A program made the position numbers and the translations under genes. Of a DNA stretch of 64,000 nucleotides, positions 1 to 10,971 are shown piece after piece; within the stretch, counting starts at the first letter, position 1; each line of letters starts with the position of its first letter. The notes below the pieces were generated by a model, which saw nothing but the letters and a program-made list of their open reading frames with translations, was not told where the DNA came from and searched no databases. The stretch spans positions 18,173,929 to 18,237,928 of the forward strand of contig CM068541.1 in assembly GCA_035048495.1 (NCBI GenBank), read 5' to 3'. The stretch is from Euptelea pleiosperma. Taxonomy: Eukaryota > Streptophyta > Magnoliopsida > Ranunculales > Eupteleaceae.

Positions 1-284
1 CCACTTATAACCACTGACCCGCTTGCCCACCAAAAAAAATGAGATGATTTGTGAGTAATATACAAGTTTGGGATTAACAACAGTGGGTTTTGGATCGAGT
101 TTGATCATGTGGTTGGTGAGCAAATTTGAATATATATGATAATAATTTTGTGGACACTGTTATAATTTCTGCCAAATGGGACTCACTTTTACCACCTTTT
201 TCATTTTGAGGGAGAGGAATATGGAGATGCATAGCAGGAGAAAGTCAGACTTTAATGGAGGAAGAGTTTTGAAAAGAATTCAAA
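1..284. other. No recognisable feature
   Basis: AT-rich sequence with no credible coding region. A short ORF beginning at 176 runs into the adjoining MITE and has no recognisable domain, so it is not called. Confidence 0.5.
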
Positions 285-670
285 ATGTAAAGTGGAGGTA
301 TAGTGGGGAGCAGAACTTTGCTGACCACCCACAATATGAGCCACGTGGCATATTCTTAGATATTTCTGACCTTATGGAATTTGGGCCAATACAGACCAAA
401 CATTAGCCTGATTATTGATTTCTAAACGTTGGATTGGAGTCCATCGTTTTCATGGGTTGATTTTTGAACCATGGAATTTGAGCATTATTGACCATTATTT
501 GGGGGGTACATGAAGATCCAAAGGTTTGAAATCACTAATCAGGCATAATTTTTAGTTAATTTGTAAGTACACCTAGGGATTAATGGCCAAACATCCATAC
601 TAAGAATGTGCCACGTGGCTCATATTGTGGGCAGTCAGCAAAGACCCTCTAGCTCCTATAAAGTGGGGGT
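285..670. repeat. Foldback MITE, GCCACGTGGC-end family (copy 1)
   Basis: The two halves are inverted copies of each other. The left arm has CACAATATGAGCCACGTGG near 330 and the right arm its complement near 610-630. The inversion extends outwards through a shared CTTTGCTGAC block. Related copies, whole or half, lie near 1745-1895, 6180-6420, 6590-6760, 8610-8900, 23470-23612, 25105-25755, 26040-26530, 28720-28965 and 63124-63491. It has no coding capacity. Transposon class is not settled. Confidence 0.7.
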
Positions 671-1195
671 ATGGAAGTAAACATTATCTTCTGCATTCCC
701 ACTGTTTCTATAGTTGGGAGTGCACCATAATGTATTCCTGAATATAAATAAATATTATTATAAGCATGACTATATGTTATTTCTTTTTTCTTGCTTACAA
801 TATAAAAAATGGTTAATTATTTCTTGATTGTCACAAATGCTGTGGACAAGTGCACTGATCTGATGGTTAGGATCATTCGAAAATATGATCATCATTTATT
901 TTATACGGCTGTAATATAATGAAGCTGGAGAACCATGAATCTGTTCCTTCATGAGCAAGCTCCTATAATTACTAATGGCTGAAACCACCCTGCTTTTAAA
1001 GTACTAAACATAATGAAATCAGGCTTTAGTTTCTCTGGGTATGGAGGCAATAGGATAAAAGTAGGAACAGGTGGACCAAGACAACGTAGCTCATGCAACT
1101 TTTTGTGGGGAGAAATCTTTAGTGATTGGTCCACAGTAATCGAACGATGCACTTGATTTCTTGGAATTCATGATTATGGTTTTGAACCTGCACAT

Positions 1196-1198
<3 letters not shown>
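671..1198. other. No recognisable feature
   Basis: AT-rich DNA without a supported gene or repeat. A 67-codon minus-strand ORF at 949-1152 has no domain. Confidence 0.4.

Positions 1199-1241
<43 letters not shown>
1199..1241. repeat. (GA)n microsatellite
   Basis: An uninterrupted GA dinucleotide run of about 21 units. Confidence 0.95.
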
Positions 1242-1243
<2 letters not shown>

Positions 1244-1479
1244 GGAGCTCCAGATTGAGTTTCGATCAGATGGTTAGTATCTTCCAATCGCATTGATTAT
1301 TTGGGATGTGGCCTATATGAGTGGCAGCTCCAGCATTGGATGGTTCGGATTAGCAGGTGTTTGCACCTATTCAACACAAGAACTAATCATTTCTCAAGTA
1401 GTTGAAATGTCACATGTGGTAACAACTGTTGGAGAACAAGCTGGATTTTCAAGAAAACAAATGAAGAAGAAGTGAGACA
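1242..1479. other. No recognisable feature
   Basis: Unique-looking sequence between the microsatellite and a foldback element. A 60-codon ORF (1293-1475) has no recognised domain. Confidence 0.4.
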
Positions 1480-2170
1480 AAATTAATTGCAAAAAATTCA
1501 ACCAGAAAATGAGTAGATTAATTTCTACAGAAAATTTCTAAAAAGAAAAAAAGAACTTTAATCTATTTACAAAAACAAAAATAAAATTCTGACAATTCCA
1601 AAAAAAGTAACTAAACGCCCTTTGAAAGGGCGTTTCTCCATGACAGAAATAAAAAGTGAAAAGATTGACTGTTTTTCCTGACAAAAGTAGGAAGGCTGAC
1701 AAACACGTACGCCCTTTTAAAGGGCGTCTGTACGCCCTTTAAAATCAACCGATGAAAATAACTTCAATCCAACGCTTATAAACCACTAATCATGTTTCTT
1801 TTTTGGTGTGTAGGTCCACCTAGTTATTTGCCAAACATCCATACGGTCATCGTCCGATAAGAGTGTGCCATGTGGCTCGTAAGCCTCGGATAAAAGTTTT
1901 ACTCCTCTATGGGCAAACGACCTTTTAAAGGGCATTTGTCAGGTATAAACGCCCTTTAAAATGGCGTTTGTCAGCCTTTTCAGCTTTTGTTCGGAGAAAC
2001 AGTCAGTCTTTTCACTTTTATATCTGTCAGGAAAGGGCGTTTAGTTACTTTTTTTTGGGAATGTCAGAAATTTATTTTTGTTTTTGTAAATAGATTAAAG
2101 TTTATTTTCTTTTTAGAAATTTTCCGTAATTTCTAACACAAATTTCTAAAGTAATTAATGTAATGTAATA
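1480..2170. repeat. Foldback element with ACGCCCTTT palindromes
   Basis: The left arm (about 1500-1745) and right arm (about 1915-2165) are long imperfect inverted copies. They share a TTTACAAAAACAAAAATAAA block, a GTAACTAAACGCCCTTT block and several small AAAGGGCG/CGCCCTTT palindromes. The centre (about 1745-1895) holds half of a GCCACGTGGC-end MITE. A one-armed relative lies at about 3905-4095. It is non-coding. Confidence 0.7.
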
Positions 2171-2427
2171 CAGAAATTAATAAAATAGTTGAAACGCGAA
2201 TTACTCATAAGTGATTGAGGCTTGCGTTCAATGCAAAGTCCTAAAGGCAGATAACACCCCCGTTTGGTACCGATCGACAATTCTAAGGGTGTCTACCTCC
2301 CCTAAATCAACAATATTTGGTCTACGTGTGAGAAGGCAACACTCCAAGTATTTGAAACTCACTGAACAATACGGTACCACTGCTCTTAAAGATCAAATTA
2401 TAATGCTTAAAAGAAAAATGAAATTTG
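2171..2427. other. Short ORF of unknown origin, not called a gene
   Basis: A 78-codon ORF starts at 2211 and ends inside the adjoining AACGG repeat. No domain is recognised and no splice context is evident. Confidence 0.3.
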
Positions 2428-2789
2428 AAGAAGGTTTAAAATCGTAGAGAGAGAGACCGTTTTTTCCGTTATAAAGAAAAAAAATGCTCAGGGACAAAAA
2501 CGGAAAAATAACAGAAAAAATGGGAATTTTAAAATTTGAATTTCAAAATTTCAAAAATGGAAAATAACAGAAAAAAACCCGAATATAACGGAAAATAACG
2601 GAAAAAAATGAAAGTAACGGCCTTTTTTTCATAAAATTTTTCAAAAAATAATGGTCGTTATTTTCGTTATAACTGAAAATAACTGTTGTTATTTTAGTTA
2701 TAACGGCCATTATTTTCTGGGCGTTTTAATGGTCCATAACGTAACGGGGTAGGTCCGAATCCGTTATAACGGCCGTTTTTTAAACCTTG
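2428..2789. repeat. AACGG-rich hAT-like MITE (copy 1)
   Basis: Low-complexity element of AACGG/CCGTT motifs ending in GGCCGTTTTTTAAACCTTG. It begins near AAGGTTTAAAA at about 2428. The 8 bp outside each end (ATTTGAAG, GTTTGATG) match at six positions, consistent with an aged target duplication. It is related to the better-preserved copy at 3281-3693. Confidence 0.55.
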
Positions 2790-3272
2790 GTTTGATGACT
2801 TAAGTTTCAGTCACCATGTTAGTCAGATTTGGGAAGAACAAGTTGGATTGACCTTGTGGGAACTAGAAGACATATTTCCTTCTTGTGTACGAGTGTTGAA
2901 ATCTTTCATTTCCGGAGACTTGCTATTATGGGACTTGCTTGACTGTGAAGTCATTGAACAGGGACTGATGTTGACCAGGGCTTGTGCTGATGACATGGCA
3001 TGAGTAGACTTTGGACGTTGGCATTGGCTGATTGCATGGTTTAGACGTGCATGGGTCCATGGGATCCATGCACATGACTGTTGTCTTTACGTACAGGATC
3101 CATTGAAAGGGGCCCATTTGAGCCACATTTCTTGATATTATAATAGATGGGTAATTGATATCTTTAGTTCCCAAGTTCCCTGATTATGCTCTAAGTTTCA
3201 ATCACTATAATAACTAAAAATAATTAACTTGATTTGATTAATATTTGAGTTGTTGTTGTCTGTGGATTGGGT
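2790..3272. other. No recognisable feature
   Basis: Intergenic DNA between two hAT-like MITEs. A minus-strand ORF (2926-3174) has no recognised domain. Confidence 0.4.
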
Positions 3273-3280
3273 GTCTAGAA

Positions 3281-3693
3281 CAAGGTTTAAAGGAGGCCGT
3301 TTTAACGGTTAAACGGACTGGGGGCGTTACCGTTTAAACGGATTGAAACGGTCAGGGGCAAAAATGGAAAAAAATGGTAAAAAATAGAATTAAACGGATT
3401 TTAACGGAAAAAAACGGTAAAAGTGGCACTGAAATTCAAATTTTGAAATTTGAAAATTAAAAAAAAAAATAGAATTTAACGGATTTTAACGAAAATCAAA
3501 CGGTCTTAACGGCCTTTTTTTCACAAAATTTTTCGAAATTAAACGGCTGTTTAAACGATTTTAACGGCCGTTTAAACAATTTTAACGGCCGTTAAAACAA
3601 AAAAATGGCCGTTTTTTTCAAAACGGATAAAACGGGTTTAAACGGAAACGGGCTTGGGGCGTTACCATTTAAACAGCCGTTTTTAAAACCATG
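3281..3693. mobile_element. hAT-like MITE with intact 8-bp TSD
   Basis: 413-bp AACGG-rich element. The ends are CAAGGTTTAAA and TTTTAAAACCATG (inverted CATGGTTTTAAAA), flanked by the exact 8-bp duplication GTCTAGAA at 3273-3280 and 3694-3701. CA-starting inverted repeats with 8-bp TSDs are typical of hAT elements. It is non-coding; ORFs on both strands here are shadows of the simple repeat. Truncated or diverged relatives are at 2428-2789, 23686-23732, 48075-48250 and 62230-62420. Confidence 0.75.
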
Positions 3694-3724
3694 GTCTAGA
3701 ATTCTATCATTATTGTATTCTATA

Positions 3725-4190
3725 TTTCCAACTCGCCGAGTCATATTTCGAGTTGACTCGGCATACAAGCTAGGATTTCCAGGTTTTGCCGGGTTGACTC
3801 GGAAACTCGGCTGAGTCGACTCGAAACTCAATGTTTTTTTTGGAATTTCTGAAGTGTCCACTAAGAGTGTTCCACGTGACTCGTATTGTGACAAACGTTT
3901 TACTCCTCTTTGAGCAAACGCCCTAAAGGGCGTCTACAAATGGGTGTTTGTCACCTTTTTAAGATTTAATTTTTGTCAAGGAGAGACGCACTTGGAAAGG
4001 GTGTTTAGTTACTTATTTTTGTAAATGTCAGAAAGTTTTTTTTATTTTTGTAAATACATTTAAATACTTTTTCGTTTAAGAATTTTTCGTTAATTTAATG
4101 ACTTGCCGAGTTGACTCCCGAGTCATCAAGGTGACTTGACCCGATGGACTTCCGAGTGCGGTCCGAGTTCCGAGTTTTAAAACATTGTTG
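3725..4190. repeat. GAGTTGACTCGG-type repeat with nested foldback remnant
   Basis: Repeated GAGTTGACTCGG/CCGAGTCAACTC motifs occur at about 3727-3835 and resume at about 4103-4185. They are split by a one-armed remnant (about 3840-4100) of the ACGCCCTTT foldback family, which also brings a short GCCACGTGGC-MITE end. It is non-coding. Confidence 0.5.
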
Positions 4191-4379
4191 TACTTGGGCA
4201 CGAGTAATTAAGTTATTTCAGACTCAAATGGGAGAGCGACATCTTTTTGCCGGGATGACCTTAGCTCCGTTTAAGAAATATAAACCAATTTTTAACTTTA
4301 TTTTATATCTTTTTGATTCGCATGTAGTGAAGTTCTTGATCGTGATAATTAATCACCTGTAAACGTGGCCTTTAGTGTG

Positions 4380-4444
4380 GCATCACGGGCTGATTTTTGC
4401 AAACACTTTGTCGGGGAGTGCCGTTGGCACGGGCCATCCACTGG
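4380..4444 (+). mobile_element. Helitron 3' end
   Basis: Shows the terminal signature seen in the Helitron array at 48-49 kb: TTTGTCGGGGAGTGCC, a small GTGCC..GGCAC hairpin, then GGGCCATCCACTGG followed by T. CTGG fits the Helitron CTRR terminus. The 5' end was not located. Confidence 0.5.
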
Positions 4445-4719
4445 TGGGTTCCACCTTAAAGATTTGCTAGGTGACGGGCTTTTTTAATTTTTCGGATAAG
4501 CAATCGAGTGATAGGCTGACAGCAACCATCCGATATTTTCTTTTCTCTAAACTGTTAGTATATTTTTCAACAGTTTTTTTTTCAAAAAATAAAATAAATC
4601 AGATGGTCAAGATGATCCGATCAGGTTGATTTTCAAAGTATACGAGTCTCTTTGAATAAAATCCCAACCCCTACATGTTTGCCACGTGTCTTGATAATGC
4701 TTATAAAGTCCGAGCCATT
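4445..4719. other. No recognisable feature
   Basis: AT-rich DNA between the Helitron end and a foldback element. No gene is seen. Confidence 0.4.
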
Positions 4720-5487
4720 CTATATGATACAGAATTCTCTATCAAAAGTTCGATGCAGAAATCCTTCAAAATGACACATAGCATTCTTTCGAGCCCACTA
4801 GCCATGAATGTTTAGTCCACACCTTGGTGGTCCTACACATCAAAAATTCACCTTGATTGGTGATTTCTAGCCCCTGGATTTGAGCACTTTTTCATCATGG
4901 GCTTCATGAACAAACCTATAGATGGGTTCCAAGCACACGATTAAAAGTGCTCGATTCACATGTCTAGAACATATATAGTTAGCAATTTGGCATACGGTAA
5001 AGATTCAGAACGGGAAAATTCGAGTTTAATTCTGTTTCCGGACATAAAATTGTGTCAAAAATTCGGTCATTGTTGAAGTTATTGTTATATTTGTTTAGCC
5101 TTGAAAAGTCTGAATTTTACCCATTTTGTCATTTTATACGACAGTTTAATATGTTTTATTTAAAAAAAAAATGCAAAATTCGTGTATTAAACGCGAATAA
5201 TACACGTTTTTTTTTTCTTTTAATCTGAAAATCCACATTTTTTTTCAATTTTTTATTTAAAATGGCCGTATTAAACGTTTCTTAAAAAAATTTGCATATT
5301 TATAAACGCGAATAATACGCGGATTTACTAACTAGCTAGAGTGTAGAAATCACCATGCAGGCTGAATTTTTGGTGAGGTGGACCAAAAATTAATGGGTTA
5401 GTGGGCCCGAAAGAGTGTTAAACGTGTCATTTGAGGGATTTCTGCATCAAACCTTCGATAGAGAATCATGTATCATGTTTATTTCCT
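4720..5487. repeat. Foldback MITE split by a nested repeat
   Basis: The left arm (about 4725-4900) and right arm (about 5340-5487) are inverted copies sharing GATTCTCTATC, GATGCAGAAATCC and TTCGRGCCCACTA blocks. A 359-bp repeat (4976-5334) sits between them, so the MITE is the older insertion. Confidence 0.65.
4976..5334. repeat. TAGTTAG-end dispersed repeat (copy 1)
   Basis: Non-coding element with imperfect inverted ends TAGTTAGCAAT and TAGTTAGTAAA (complement of the right end). It has internal GTATTAAACGCGAATAATACG-type motifs. A second copy lies at 24637-24974. Transposon family is unknown. Confidence 0.6.
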
Positions 5488-5705
5488 GTAGTCCAGCCTA
5501 TTTAGAAATGATGAAGATCAAGAAATGTAAATAAGTATTGACAAGCAACCACCTAAAATGATTGTGTTTGTGGTTATACAAACAAAAAAGAGCTGGCAGA
5601 TTCTTCCTCACTGCACAAACTCTCCTTTAAAACCATTCAAATCCTCCTAGCTTCCTCTCTCAAACTCAAACCCTCCTCTGTAATTAGCAGAGAACCTAGT
5701 GCAAA

Positions 5706-5906
5706 ATGGGAAATTTGAGGTTGGCCATGGTTTCCACCCTCTACATTATGGTTTTGATGCTGACTTTTGCTTCTTTTGGATCCACAATTGCGACTGAAGA
5801 TGTAGGAGGGATTGCGCCATCGCCAGCCATGGAGAGTGCCGGGGTGTTCCTGCGTGCACCAGCCATTGTTGCAGCCTTGGCTTCTCTTTTTGCTTGCCTA
5901 TTTTGA
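5706..5906 (+). CDS. Arabinogalactan-peptide-like GPI-anchored protein
   Basis: 66-residue single-exon ORF. Residues 1 to about 29 form a signal peptide (hydrophobic core TLYIMVLMLTFASF, likely cleavage after an STIA motif). The short mature part contains an APSPA motif, whose prolines are the kind hydroxylated and arabinogalactosylated in AG-peptides. Residues about 47-66 form a hydrophobic Ala/Leu tail typical of a GPI-attachment signal. Length and layout match plant AG-peptides (about 60 residues), which act at the plasma membrane or cell wall. The first ATG after a CT-rich leader (about 5600-5705) is used. The only weak point is the single APSPA module. It is the most gene-like single-exon ORF outside the repeats. 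A symbol is not assigned because members are hard to tell apart. Confidence 0.65.
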   Translation: MGNLRLAMVSTLYIMVLMLTFASFGSTIATEDVGGIAPSPAMESAGVFLRAPAIVAALASLFACLF

Positions 5907-6179
5907 GTTAGACCTTTTGATGTTCTTTGATCACTTGTTTATGTGAATTCTTTGAGACTTCGAGCTCTGTAGGATGTAAAATTCATGGGTCTTGAACCAT
6001 CACTTTATTGTTAATTTATCATACATCCGTCACTGAGAAAAAAGCGACCCTCGGGATGTTGACGTCCACTAACTCTAACCATTCTCCATCTCCTCCGTTG
6101 TTTGTCGCAGCCATCCATCACCGTCATCAGGGCCGTCTCTACCATAAGGCCAATAGGGCGGTCGCCTTAGGCCCCCAAC

Positions 6180-6760
6180 CGACAAACCACATGGATGTTT
6201 AGCCACCCCTTGTTGGATATACAAACCAAAAATTAACCTGATTGATTATCTTTAGCCATAGATTTTAGTACTTTTTAGGATTGATTCTAGCCATTGGATT
6301 CAAGTATGTTTTTTGAGTAGTAAATACAATGGTTAGAAATCATCAATCAAGCTGATTTTTAGAGTTTATATATCCACCAATAAGTGGCTGAACATCCACG
6401 CAGTCATTAGGCCCAAAAAATGATCTATGTAGGGGGCCCACGAGAGTCCTCTGCATGGACTGCAAACGGGACTATGGGAGTCCTCTGCATCTAAATTTTT
6501 TTCCATAGCTTTTGATCATCACAAATAGTTGTTAAATATGATTTTCTACTATATAAAGAGTTAATGGTTTTTGAGGATTTGATTAGAGTAGTTTTCATAG
6601 ATTTCAAGAATTATTTGGGGTACTCGGATATCCAAAGGTTTAAAATCATTAATCCAACTTGACATTTGGTATATAGGTCCACCTAGGTACGGGGACAAAC
6701 ATTCATAAGGTCAGTGGTCTCTAAGATTGTGCCACGTGTCTTTTACCATTGTCCCTCATG
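6180..6760. repeat. GCCACGTGGC-end MITE copies (partial)
   Basis: Two diverged partial copies, about 6180-6420 and about 6590-6760. Each has the family motifs: gatgtttag/ccaaacat blocks, ggatttgagta and a terminal tgccacgtg. They are non-coding. Confidence 0.55.
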
Positions 6761-6869
6761 GCGTGCTGGACAACCTGAACCGTAAACGGGAAAATAGCAT
6801 GGGAAGTAAATATGTGGCCTTTAAGGGCTTTTTAGATTTTTTTTTTAATTTTGTGTGGGCGTGCCCCAA

Positions 6870-7180
6870 CTTCTCGCTTCCGGTTCCGGTTCGGTTCCTA
6901 ACAATCGGTTCCGGTTCTTATCGGTTCGGTTCCTTAACGATTCCGGTTCTCAAAGTGGTGGATCCGGAACCAGAACCGATTATGTATTTATATCGGTTCT
7001 GATTGCGGTTCCAGGTATATTGAGCCAAATCTTGAGAATATGAGAATTTTTACACTGTATTTATTTATTGGTACCGGTTCTTATCGGTTTCGGTTCCAGT
7101 TACTTTTTAATCGGTTCCCAAAAATGTGGAACCGGAACCGGCGTTTTTAGTTCCAGTTCCAATTCGGTTCCGGTTAAACA
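6870..7180. repeat. CGGTTCC-rich minisatellite-like element
   Basis: Dense GGTTCCGGTT/GGAACCG motifs on both strands, bounded on the right by GGTAAAATTGACACCC. The ORFs at 6727-7043 are reading-frame artefacts of this repeat. Confidence 0.65.
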
Positions 7181-7852
7181 GGTAAAATTGACACCCATAC
7201 TTTAGACCAGTGTATCAAACATGTGCCTCAATTACCTAAAAATTAATAAGTTCTTTTTAATTGTTTATTTGGTTACAAGCTTTATCAAATTTAGAATATC
7301 TGCTTCTGCTCTATATCTTCTCGTGAATTTCTGCAATATCAAATTTTGGGTTAGAAATATGTCGTTTTAACTATGACAAGAATACCATTTATTTGCCAAC
7401 AAGAACCACATTTTATTTTTGAGAACCCAATCTATATATTAAAAACGATAAGGAGGAGATCAATGAGATCTCGAAACAAATAAGAAAACAAAAAAAGCAA
7501 CCAAGGGCAGCACAAGGGAAAAAACAACAGAGACATGCCGACATGCCTCCGCCATATAATCACCCCCATCACATCATCAAGCCTAAACACTAAATCTCCA
7601 AAGAAAGTACCTCTCATCTTGAAAAAAATACTACCCCCAACAGTTAAGAAGGAGAGCTTTAATGCTAAGAATAATGTCGTGAGAAAAGAACTTCTTTTTC
7701 TTGGAAGTGGCATGAATCTTGGGCTAGCTAGCCTCTCAACAATGCCCCATTGGACTCTGGGAAAGGCCCATGACAGACTCAGCGCCAACAAGAACCACAT
7801 TGCAGTACTATTTTTTATTGACATCAGGTCAGCACTACTGTGCACCCGAAGA

Positions 7853-8239
7853 TCAGCAATCAATCACTAGGAGTATATAGGTCCCAACTGCAAGAGCAAA
7901 TTGCAACAGTGCGAGAGCGACCCACATCAGCATCTTCGAAGTCGAAACGAATTTCTGAACTAAGGGGAGAACCACTGAGAGCACAAGCAGTATCAGACCC
8001 ATGGTGAGACTCATGAACATGGTGATAGTGTAGGCCTTCGAGAGAATCATGTAGGTGGGATTTTGGAGATGAAGGTCGTTAGGGGGATGATTAAAGATCC
8101 CACCACTGGCAATGGTAGCTGTGGAAACCCCAATCCTGAATGCTGCCTTTTGAGTCATGTTGATCAGATCTTTCTTTGCTGAACTTGTGACCGATACTTG
8201 GATCTGTTCATCCGGCACTTCTACTATATGTTCAGCCAT
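7853..8239 (-). CDS. Small PGG-like multi-pass membrane protein, copy 1
   Basis: 128-residue single-exon ORF starting MAEHIVEVPDEQ. The N-terminal 35 residues are soluble. A hydrophobic stretch (about 36-50, ATIASGGIFN) is followed by two strong membrane segments (about 70-92 and 102-126). The order 'ATIASGG.FN..P', a short loop, then two helices resembles the PGG domain at the C-terminus of ankyrin-membrane proteins of the ACD6/ITN1 type, but there are no ankyrin repeats. This assignment is an inference from pattern; the role is unknown. A near-identical paralogue is at 28113-28499. The two differ by a one-residue loss in the loop and a one-residue gain in the first helix, so both stay 128 residues. 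A TATA-like box lies about 100 bases upstream. Confidence 0.6.
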   Translation of the reverse strand: MAEHIVEVPDEQIQVSVTSSAKKDLINMTQKAAFRIGVSTATIASGGIFNHPPNDLHLQNPTYMILSKAYTITMFMSLTMGLILLVLSVVLPLVQKFVSTSKMLMWVALALLQFALAVGTYILLVIDC

Positions 8240-8335
8240 CGTAACTCCGTCTCAAGGAAGAACAATTGGAATGGGAGGTACTCCGCAAGAGAGGGAATTC
8301 AGGATTTAATTTAAACGATGCATGCTCTCCAACTA

Positions 8336-8345
8336 TTATATATAG
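8336..8345 (-). promoter_or_regulatory. TATA box of copy-1 membrane-protein gene
   Basis: On the minus strand the sequence reads CTCTATATATAATAG about 100 bases upstream of the ATG at 8239. The paralogue keeps the same element (CTCTGTATATAATAG), so the promoter was duplicated with the gene. Confidence 0.5.
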
Positions 8346-8609
8346 AGAGTGGAAGCAGAAAAGCTTAATCAGTTCATGCGAAGGTTCGCGCTTGAGAAAT
8401 TGAAGAAATCTTGGAACATAGAAAATAACACAACATACAGATTGGTCCCCGCTCAGCCGCCCATGGAGGAAAATTTGGACTTTTGGAGGTCCAATCCTGA
8501 TCATCCGGAAAAATCTAGTCTCTGCAAACTTTGCATTACTCACGAGTATTCAAAACGTTCTCAAAACGAGGAATTCTTGGATGACCAATGTCCCCTCATG
8601 AACGTATAG

Positions 8610-8900
8610 ACTGCAATGTGAGCCACGCGGCACTTTCTCACAGGCCACTGACCGTATGTATGTTTCTCCCATCTCTAGGTAGTCCTACGACCTACCAAAA
8701 TTCAACATGATTAGTTATTTATAACCTTTGGATCTGAGTAGTCCCAAATAATGCTTGAATCCCACAGTTGAAAATGAACCCATTAAATAACTCAAATCCA
8801 TGGTTATAAATCACTAATCAGGCTGATTTTTTTATTTGTCTACACATCCAAACTGTCAGTGGTCTCTAAGAAATTGCCACATGTCTCAAACTGTGATCCG
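8610..8900. repeat. GCCACGTGGC-end MITE (nearly complete copy)
   Basis: Begins with TGAGCCACGCGGCAC and ends with TTGCCACATGTCTCA. The interior is a diverged inverted repeat with the family's ggatctgag and aatcaggctga blocks. It is absent at the equivalent place in the second duplicated copy. Confidence 0.65.
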
Positions 8901-9305
8901 TCACCAACGTACGCCCATAATCAAAGAATTGCTCTCTTTTTTTTTTCACCCAATGCGTTGTCGCGCTTTGGGAACGAGTATGCAAACGGTTGCAGACTAG
9001 TTTCTCCCTGGTCATCAAACGTCCCAAAAATGTCATGGGGCAAAAAATAAGGTCTGCTGACCTTATGAATGTTCGATCCACCCCTTTGCCTTATTGGTGA
9101 TTTATGACCATGGAAATATTTTGGCTTATTCAAATCCAATGGAGAAAAATTACCGATCAGGGTATTTTTCATGGGTACGGTCAGTGGTCCTAAAGAGTGT
9201 TGCACATTGCATTTTTTCGGGTAGAAATCAAAGTTTTTGGCCGCACATAAAAGAAAAATTATTTGCTTTCTCTCTAGGAGATCAAACTCAATATCCTCGG
9301 ACTGA

Positions 9306-9405
9306 GAGAATGCCATGTAGCAACAATTTTGAACCCACTGACCCATGAATATTTTGAGAATGCCATGTAGCAACAATTTTGAACCTACTGACCCATGAAT
9401 ATTTT
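9306..9405. repeat. 50-bp tandem duplication
   Basis: GAGAATGCCATGTAGCAAC.. is repeated twice with period 50 and one or two mismatches. It lies in a MITE-derived stretch. Confidence 0.85.
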
Positions 9406-9650
9406 GTCAGCCGATATTGTGTTCCTGCACATGTATCGCGTTGGCCCGACAACCCGTTGATATACATAGTTGTTTCGCCTTTCTCCAATAGGTCGATCTT
9501 TTGGGGTAAATGATTGTTTACAATTTGGCCCACCCTTCGGTGGACCTACACACCTTTTGATCTGAGCAGCTCAAAAAGTTTCTTGAATCTAACGAGTAGA
9601 AATCACCCCATAAAAAATGATCGAATCGAACAGCCGATATTGTTGCGGCT

Positions 9651-9921
9651 ATTGAGGACGTGTCCCCTGATCATAGGGATCACACCTTATCACCTAAAGA
9701 TAAGGATGATCCCTCTAACCATCTTGGGGAGAACTAGCAACAGATCTGTTGCTGTACAACCGTATATTTCTCATTCTCCTCCTATTTCTCCTATGTTGTT
9801 ATCAATCTATTAAGAGGTTGTTTGTAAATCATAGACATACTGCTACTTTTATATAAAGGGAATAGAAAGCTCTACGACTCACTTGAGTTGAAAAGTCTTA
9901 TTCAAATATTAAAAGTCTTTA
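9651..9921 (+). repeat. Copia 5' LTR
   Basis: 271 bp, nearly identical to 22164-22435. Holds a TATATAAAGGGAATAG TATA-like box late in the LTR (about 9850), a plausible transcription start region. Confidence 0.93.
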
Positions 9922-9933
9922 GGGTATCAGAGC
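9922..9933 (+). promoter_or_regulatory. Primer-binding site, initiator tRNA-Met
   Basis: GGGTATCAGAGC directly follows the LTR end. It matches the usual Copia iMet PBS TGGTATCAGAGC except for the first base. Confidence 0.85.
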
Positions 9934-10008
9934 TATATCAGTGACGTGAGAGCTTACAGAAATTCCCTCAGCCTATTTGTTCTTTACAGTCTTCTCAAAC
10001 CATCATTA

Positions 10009-10971
10009 ATGGCATCGTCCACTACCTCCTACCAATATCCATCATCTCTCAATGTGGGTAACTTTGTTTCAATTAAACTCATTCCAATTTTCTTCTTTGG
10101 AAGACCCAACTAATGGGGCTTATTGAGAGTCAAGACATAGAAGGCTTCATCAATGGAGACCTTGCTGCTCCCGATCATCGTATCTCTATCTCATCTGCTG
10201 AAGCTGCAAGTGGGAAGATCGAGATTGCTAATCCAAATTATTTGGCGTGGAGACGTTCGGATAGACTCCTTCGTGGATGGATCACCGGAACGTTATCTGA
10301 AGCGGTCCTTGGCTTGGTGGTCTGACTTGACACCTCTGCTGATGTTTGGACCACTCTTCTTCATCACTTTGCTCATGGTTCTCAAGAGAGAGAGTTCTTT
10401 CTGCTACAGCAACTTTAGTTTTGTTGCAAAGGCACTTCAACCATGACTGAATATGTTCAGTCCTTTAAAAGCATTTGTGATGATTTGTCTGCCATAGGCA
10501 AACCAGTGGATGATCAAAGGAAAGTCTTTGATCTCCTTAAGGGACTCGGTCCTGGTTATGAACCATTTGTGACTACCATGCTCAAACCACCGACCCCCCC
10601 TTATGCTGAGTTGGTTCCACTCCTTCTTAGCCATGAAACTATGAAAAATATGCACAGTCAGCATAGTTTCAACCACAATGTTGCATTCTTTGGTCAGCGT
10701 TTTCAAAACGAAGAAGGCAACAAAACAATAACAAGAGAGGCCATCAGGGAAGCAACAACAAAGTCTCGAATCAAGGCAATCACAACAATAATCAAGGGTC
10801 CTTTAACTCAAAGGGCCGTGGCTTTACACAGGCAGGACAACAAGGGCATAGATCTGATTTTTCACAAGCAAGACAACAAGGGAATCGATCTGAGAATTCT
10901 CAAAGCATACAAGGAAGCCCTTCAGATGCTCAAAATCAGTCAACTCCTGGCCCAACTTCGGAGAAAGATGC
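10009..10971 (+). pseudogene. Copia gag, 5' part (frameshifted)
   Basis: Begins MASSTTSYQ. It then needs a one-base frame change near 10085 to continue into the NFLLWKTQ-type core that precedes GLIESQDIEGFINGD. More frame changes and stops occur near 10325 and 10420. The part at 10443-10970 encodes the typical UBN2-like gag segment (YVQSFKSICDDLSAIGKPV, then LGPGYEPFVT). Product: structural Gag packaging element RNA. It is cut at 10971 by the 4.8-kb nested element; the zinc-knuckle part resumes at 15801. Confidence 0.85.

Larger units (their letters stand above)
7324..9650. repeat. Segmental duplication, copy 1 (left part)
   Basis: Collinear with 27648-29333. Both carry the same membrane-protein gene, its TATA region and flanks. 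Copy 1 continues after the Copia insertion at 22436 to about 22530, where CTCAGGCC..AAGGATCGAG and CACGTGAAACA match 29250-29330. The left copy also holds extra MITE sequence. Confidence 0.85.

Noticed and set aside
2211..2447. 78-codon ORF
   Set aside because: Ends in a hAT-like MITE. No domain, leader or splice context.
7432..7870. Minus-strand 143-codon and plus-strand 111-codon ORFs downstream of the membrane-protein gene
   Set aside because: They overlap each other on opposite strands, and the matching region of the second duplicated copy (27740-28110) does not keep the frames.
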